A program made the position numbers and the translations under genes. A model generated the notes under the pieces. It worked only from the letters and a program-made list of their open reading frames with translations. It was not told the DNA's origin and did no database searches. Below, one piece after another: positions 61,001-64,000 of a stretch of DNA of 64,000 nt. This stretch comes from Bog-159 sp050008575. GTDB taxonomy: Bacteria; Acidobacteriota; Terriglobia; Bryobacterales; Bryobacteraceae. The number at the start of each line of letters is the position of its first letter. Within the stretch, counting starts at the first letter, position 1. Location: the NCBI GenBank assembly GCA_050008575.1, contig JBEKMJ010000040.1:7494-71493 (forward strand), given 5' to 3'.

Positions 61001-63667
61001 CTATTTAACACTCTTCAATAATTTTTCTAGCTTCTGCAACGGTTCCTCTATCCTCTGCGGCTTCTTCAGTACACCGGCGAACAGATCGCCTGTCTTGGCG
61101 AAACGCTCCGGCGCATTGTAGATATTGAACTGGCCCGGCGTCAGGCCCGGCTGCACTTCGCTCCAGGCCAGGGGGGTGGCCACCGGCGCGCCCGCATAGG
61201 CGCGCAACACATACGGCGCGGCGATGGTCTTCGACTTCCCGTTCTGCATCCAGTCGAAATAGACGCGGCCTTTCTGCCGCTTGGCCACGGCGCGCGGCAC
61301 GGTGAATAACTCCGGACGGTCGCGCTGCACCAGGTGCGCCAGGATCTCGGCAAATGTGCGGCTCTCGTCGTAGCTGTAAACAGGCTCTAGTGGGATATAA
61401 ATGTGCATGCCATCGCCGCCGGTAGTCTTGGGATACCCGAGCAGCCCGATGGCGTCCAGTTTTTCGCGCACCAGCAGGGCGGCCTCCACGATCGTGTCAT
61501 ATGGGCAGTCCTGCGGGTCCAGGTCGATCAGCACGAAATCCGGATTGTCGAGCGAGGGCGAGTGGCTCATCCAGGGGTTTTGGTCGATGCACCCCAGGTT
61601 CACCAGGTACAGCAGGCTGGCGCGGTCTTCGGCGAAGACGTAGCGAATTGGCGCGCCTTTGTGATCGGAATCGATTTCCTCCGCGCGCAGCCAGGGCGCG
61701 AAGGTGAGCGGCGCATCTTTCTGGAAAAAGAATTGCTGTTCGATGCCGTTGGGATAGCGCTTCAGCGAGAGCGGCCGGTCTTTGAGGTGCGGCAGGATCA
61801 GGCCGGCCACCGCGTCGTAATAGTTGAGCAGATCCCGTTTGACGATGCCTTCGGCGGGATAGAAGACTTTGTTCAGATTGGTGAATTTGAGCGGATGGCG
61901 ATCGACGGTGAGGGTGACCTCGTTAGTCGAGTCTGGGAGGAGGGAGGGTTTGGACAGGCCATGGGCCTGCCCTACTGTCTCCCGCACACAGTCGCTGGGA
62001 TTCACGTCCGGCCGCAGGCCGAGATACACGGGCGCGCGCAGCCGGCCTTCGCCGGTCCAGTTGGCGAACTTCACTTCCACCACCAGCTCCGGCTTCACCC
62101 AGGTAACATCTTTGCCCACCTTGGGGGCATCCGGGAAGGGCGAATGCGGAGCCGTGAGCGGGTCGAGTTTCTGGCGCAGCAGGGCCATGGTTTTCTGGTC
62201 GAAGCCCGTGCCCACGTTGCCTGTCCACGTCAGCTTGCCGTTATCGTACAGGCCCAGCACCAACGCGCCGAAGTGGTCGCGCTCGCCGGCGGTAAATCCA
62301 CAGACGATGAACTCCTGCCGCTCCACGATTTTGATCTTGATCCAATCGCTCGAGCGCCGGGATTCGTAGCGGCTGCCGGCGCGCTTGGCCATCAGGCCCT
62401 CAATGCCGGTCTCCTGCGCGGCTTGCAGCATGGCGTCGCCCGCGCCGGGAAAATGCTCGGAATAGCGCAGCACGCCGGTGGGCGTGAGGATGGATTCCAG
62501 CAGCCGCTTGCGCTCGATCAGGGGCGCCTGCCGCAGATCGTAGCCATTCAGATACAGCAGGTCGAAAGCGAAATAGACCACCGGCCGCGAACGCGCCATA
62601 TGCGACACGGCGTTCGGATCGGACTGCGCGATGCGCGGCTGAATCAGCTCGAAGCGGGCCACGCCTTTTTCGTCGAGCGCGGCGATTTCGCCATCGAGGA
62701 TGGCCTGGGTGGCGGCGATATAGTGCGGGATCACGCTGAGCTCGGGATATTGCTTTTCGCAGGAATGGCCGGTGCGGGAGACCAGGCGGAGGGACTCCTG
62801 GTCGATGAAGCAGATGGCGCGCACGCCGTCCCACTTGACTTCGATGAGCCACTCGCCGCCACGCGGCGGAGTCTTGGCCAGGGCCGCTTTCATGGGCGTA
62901 ATGGAGGTGGGTATGGCGGCCTTCACGGCGCCGGGGAGGGAGGAGCCGGATTGAAGTCCGGCGCGGGCTAAAGCCCGCCCCCCTTTTGGCGGGGCAGCTT
63001 TCGCCGCAACTGCTGCCGCCCGGCTCGCGGGCCGGCTCTTCCACTCGCGCTGCGGATCTCCCGCCGTCTTCTCCTTGGTCTTGCGCGCCGGCAAGCCCTG
63101 TGCGATTTCTTGCTGGGTGCGGCCGGAAAGCACGCTCCAGGCGTACTGCTCGATGTCCCAGCCGGGCACCGCATCGGCATCGCGCTTCTTGATCAGCAGC
63201 CACTCGTTGCCCTTGCCGCGATTCTTCATGTGCACCATGGCGAACTCGCCCTTCAGCTTTTCGCCGTGCAAGCGGAACTTCAGGTCGCCGCGCGCGAGTT
63301 GCTCCTCCACGGGCTTGTCGCCCAGCAATTCCCAAGTGCCGCGATCCCACAGCATCACGCTGCCCGCGCCGTAATTCCCGGCCGGAATGTTGCCTTCGAA
63401 TTCGCCGTATTCGAGCGGATGGTCTTCCACTTTAGCGGCCAGGAATTTGGAGAGCGGCTCGAGCGACGGGCCTTTGGGAACCGCCCAGGAAACCAGCACG
63501 CCGCCGATCTCCAGGCGGAAATCGTAGTGCAGCCGCGTGGCGTCGTGGCGCTGCACGTAGAAACGCGGCGCCGCGGCAGCCGAAGCCGCCTGGTCCACTT
63601 TGGTTTTCGGAGGCGGCTCGGGCGTTTTCTCGAACTTGCGTTTGCGGACGTACTCCTCCAGTGCCAT
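61001..63667 (-). CDS. ligD: ATP-dependent DNA ligase D (PE-ligase-polymerase order)
   Basis: The 888-residue enzyme works with Ku in end joining. Residues ~35-160 are the phosphoesterase domain (FYVQRHDATRLHYDFRLE, PKGPSLEP, GEFEGNIPAGNYGAG). The ligase domain has the nucleophile in EVKWDGVRAICF, with DGEIAALDE and VEVKFANWTGEGRLRAP. The polymerase/primase domain follows (NLNKVFYPAEGIVKRDLLNY, IDLDPQDCPYD, GGDGMHIYIPL). A dispersed repeat encodes part of the linker (GGRALARAGLQSGSS). ATG 63667 is used, since GGAGGAGGGG precedes it. Confidence 0.95.
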   Translation of the reverse strand: MALEEYVRKRKFEKTPEPPPKTKVDQAASAAAAPRFYVQRHDATRLHYDFRLEIGGVLVSWAVPKGPSLEPLSKFLAAKVEDHPLEYGEFEGNIPAGNYGAGSVMLWDRGTWELLGDKPVEEQLARGDLKFRLHGEKLKGEFAMVHMKNRGKGNEWLLIKKRDADAVPGWDIEQYAWSVLSGRTQQEIAQGLPARKTKEKTAGDPQREWKSRPASRAAAVAAKAAPPKGGRALARAGLQSGSSLPGAVKAAIPTSITPMKAALAKTPPRGGEWLIEVKWDGVRAICFIDQESLRLVSRTGHSCEKQYPELSVIPHYIAATQAILDGEIAALDEKGVARFELIQPRIAQSDPNAVSHMARSRPVVYFAFDLLYLNGYDLRQAPLIERKRLLESILTPTGVLRYSEHFPGAGDAMLQAAQETGIEGLMAKRAGSRYESRRSSDWIKIKIVERQEFIVCGFTAGERDHFGALVLGLYDNGKLTWTGNVGTGFDQKTMALLRQKLDPLTAPHSPFPDAPKVGKDVTWVKPELVVEVKFANWTGEGRLRAPVYLGLRPDVNPSDCVRETVGQAHGLSKPSLLPDSTNEVTLTVDRHPLKFTNLNKVFYPAEGIVKRDLLNYYDAVAGLILPHLKDRPLSLKRYPNGIEQQFFFQKDAPLTFAPWLRAEEIDSDHKGAPIRYVFAEDRASLLYLVNLGCIDQNPWMSHSPSLDNPDFVLIDLDPQDCPYDTIVEAALLVREKLDAIGLLGYPKTTGGDGMHIYIPLEPVYSYDESRTFAEILAHLVQRDRPELFTVPRAVAKRQKGRVYFDWMQNGKSKTIAAPYVLRAYAGAPVATPLAWSEVQPGLTPGQFNIYNAPERFAKTGDLFAGVLKKPQRIEEPLQKLEKLLKSVK
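62941..62984. repeat. Double stem-loop inserted in frame inside ligD
   Basis: GCCGGATT-ga-AGTCCGGC (62945-62962) and GCGGGCT-aa-AGCCCGC (62963-62978), then a C run. It is the same unit as that inside shc at 22241-22282, and in the same orientation relative to the reading frame. Confidence 0.93.
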
Positions 63668-63692
63668 AAAGCCTTGCCCCTCCTCCATTTAC

Positions 63693-63721
63693 ATGATATC
63701 TTCGGAAAGGTCGATTGCCAA
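63693..63721 (-). promoter_or_regulatory. Promoter TTGGCA-N17-TATCAT of ligD
   Basis: On the minus strand -35 TTGGCA at 63716-63721 and -10 TATCAT at 63693-63698 with a 17-base spacer. The start near 63686 supports the ATG at 63667 over that at 63688. Confidence 0.7.
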
Positions 63722-63737
63722 AGGGAGGCGATCCGTT

Positions 63738-64000
63738 ATGGCCAGCACCGTTTGGAAGGGACATTTGACGTTCGGACTGGTTTCGCTGCCGGTGCGTTTG
63801 TATAGCGCCGCGCGCGGCGAAACTGTCGGTTTCAATCTGCTGCACGCCAAGGATAATTCGCGCATCAAGCAGATCACGTATTGCCAGGCGGAGGACCAGC
63901 CGGTGCCGCGCAGCGAGCTGGTGAAGGGCTACGAGTACGAGAAGGACCATTACGTGGTCATCGAGGAGGAGGACATCAAGAAAGTCGCCCCCAAGACCGC
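63738..64000 (+). CDS. ku: Ku protein, partial (runs off the right edge)
   Basis: From ATG 63738, preceded by AGGGAGG, an open frame encodes STVWKGHLTFGLVSLPVRLY, then NLLHAKDNSRIKQITYC and YEYEKDHYVVIEEEDIKKVA, the N-terminal part of bacterial Ku. Ku binds broken DNA ends and recruits LigD, which is divergent 70 bases away. Confidence 0.97.
   Translation, partial: MASTVWKGHLTFGLVSLPVRLYSAARGETVGFNLLHAKDNSRIKQITYCQAEDQPVPRSELVKGYEYEKDHYVVIEEEDIKKVAPKT

Noticed and set aside
61403..62971. Plus-strand open frame of 522 codons
   Set aside because: Antisense to ligD; a product of high GC in the opposite strand.

Overview
The window looks like a chromosomal segment of a GC-rich Acidobacteriota, most likely of the Solibacter/Bryobacter type. 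The pointers are a duplicated-type orphan ABC permease (ADOP), a GloVer-type repeat protein, a bacterial hopanoid operon, a DNA ligase D/Ku pair, and many tightly coupled genes with ATGA or GTGA overlaps. This is inferred from gene content; no rRNA or tRNA gene is visible to confirm it. Nothing looks like a prophage, intact transposon or CRISPR array.

Layout. 1-9.3 kb holds a partial secreted START-like protein, an ADOP permease, methylmalonate-semialdehyde dehydrogenase with a MazF-like toxin upstream, a cupin, a small membrane protein coupled to a mandelate-racemase-family enzyme, purS, a HicAB pair and two small unknown genes. 9.3-14.6 kb holds a fused serine hydrolase/NamZ cell-wall recycling enzyme, then a dihydropyrimidinase/NCS1 permease pair. 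14.6-24.3 kb is one long minus-strand terpenoid operon: ispH, squalene-hopene cyclase, hpnH, hpnA, hpnG, two zinc dehydrogenases, hpnC, hpnD. 24.3-34.2 kb holds ogt, two gene remnants, an alpha-amylase, an ABC ATPase with a giant ABC-2 permease/M1 peptidase fusion, and a divergent DinB/CGNR-regulator pair with a striking repeated operator. 34.3-42.9 kb holds rplU-rpmA-obg, aconitase, an M19 peptidase remnant, a double-length ThyX divergent from dut, a CTP-synthase-like amidotransferase and a frameshifted antitoxin gene. 43-56 kb holds a prolyl oligopeptidase, a DsbA-like protein, a HAD phosphatase with a YkgJ-type protein, an operon of RsbU-type phosphatase, NAD(P)HX repair enzyme, tsaE and a lipoprotein phosphodiesterase, and a MacAB-like adaptor/ATPase pair. 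56-64 kb holds accA with a coupled 89-residue membrane protein, a large membrane protein, a GloVer/IPT protein flanked by an intact and a broken ligD 3' end, and ligD divergent from ku.

The most unusual layer is not a gene. About 17 loci carry short arrays of perfect stem-loops with 3-6 base loops, most ending in CCCCAC. Several lie inside reading frames, where the same repeat encodes the same peptide in unrelated enzymes (hopene cyclase and DNA ligase D). Other leads are the four evenly spaced GGTTAC half-sites over the DinB/CGNR promoter, the NamZ fusion, the doubled ThyX, and two unexplained dehydrogenases in the hopanoid operon.
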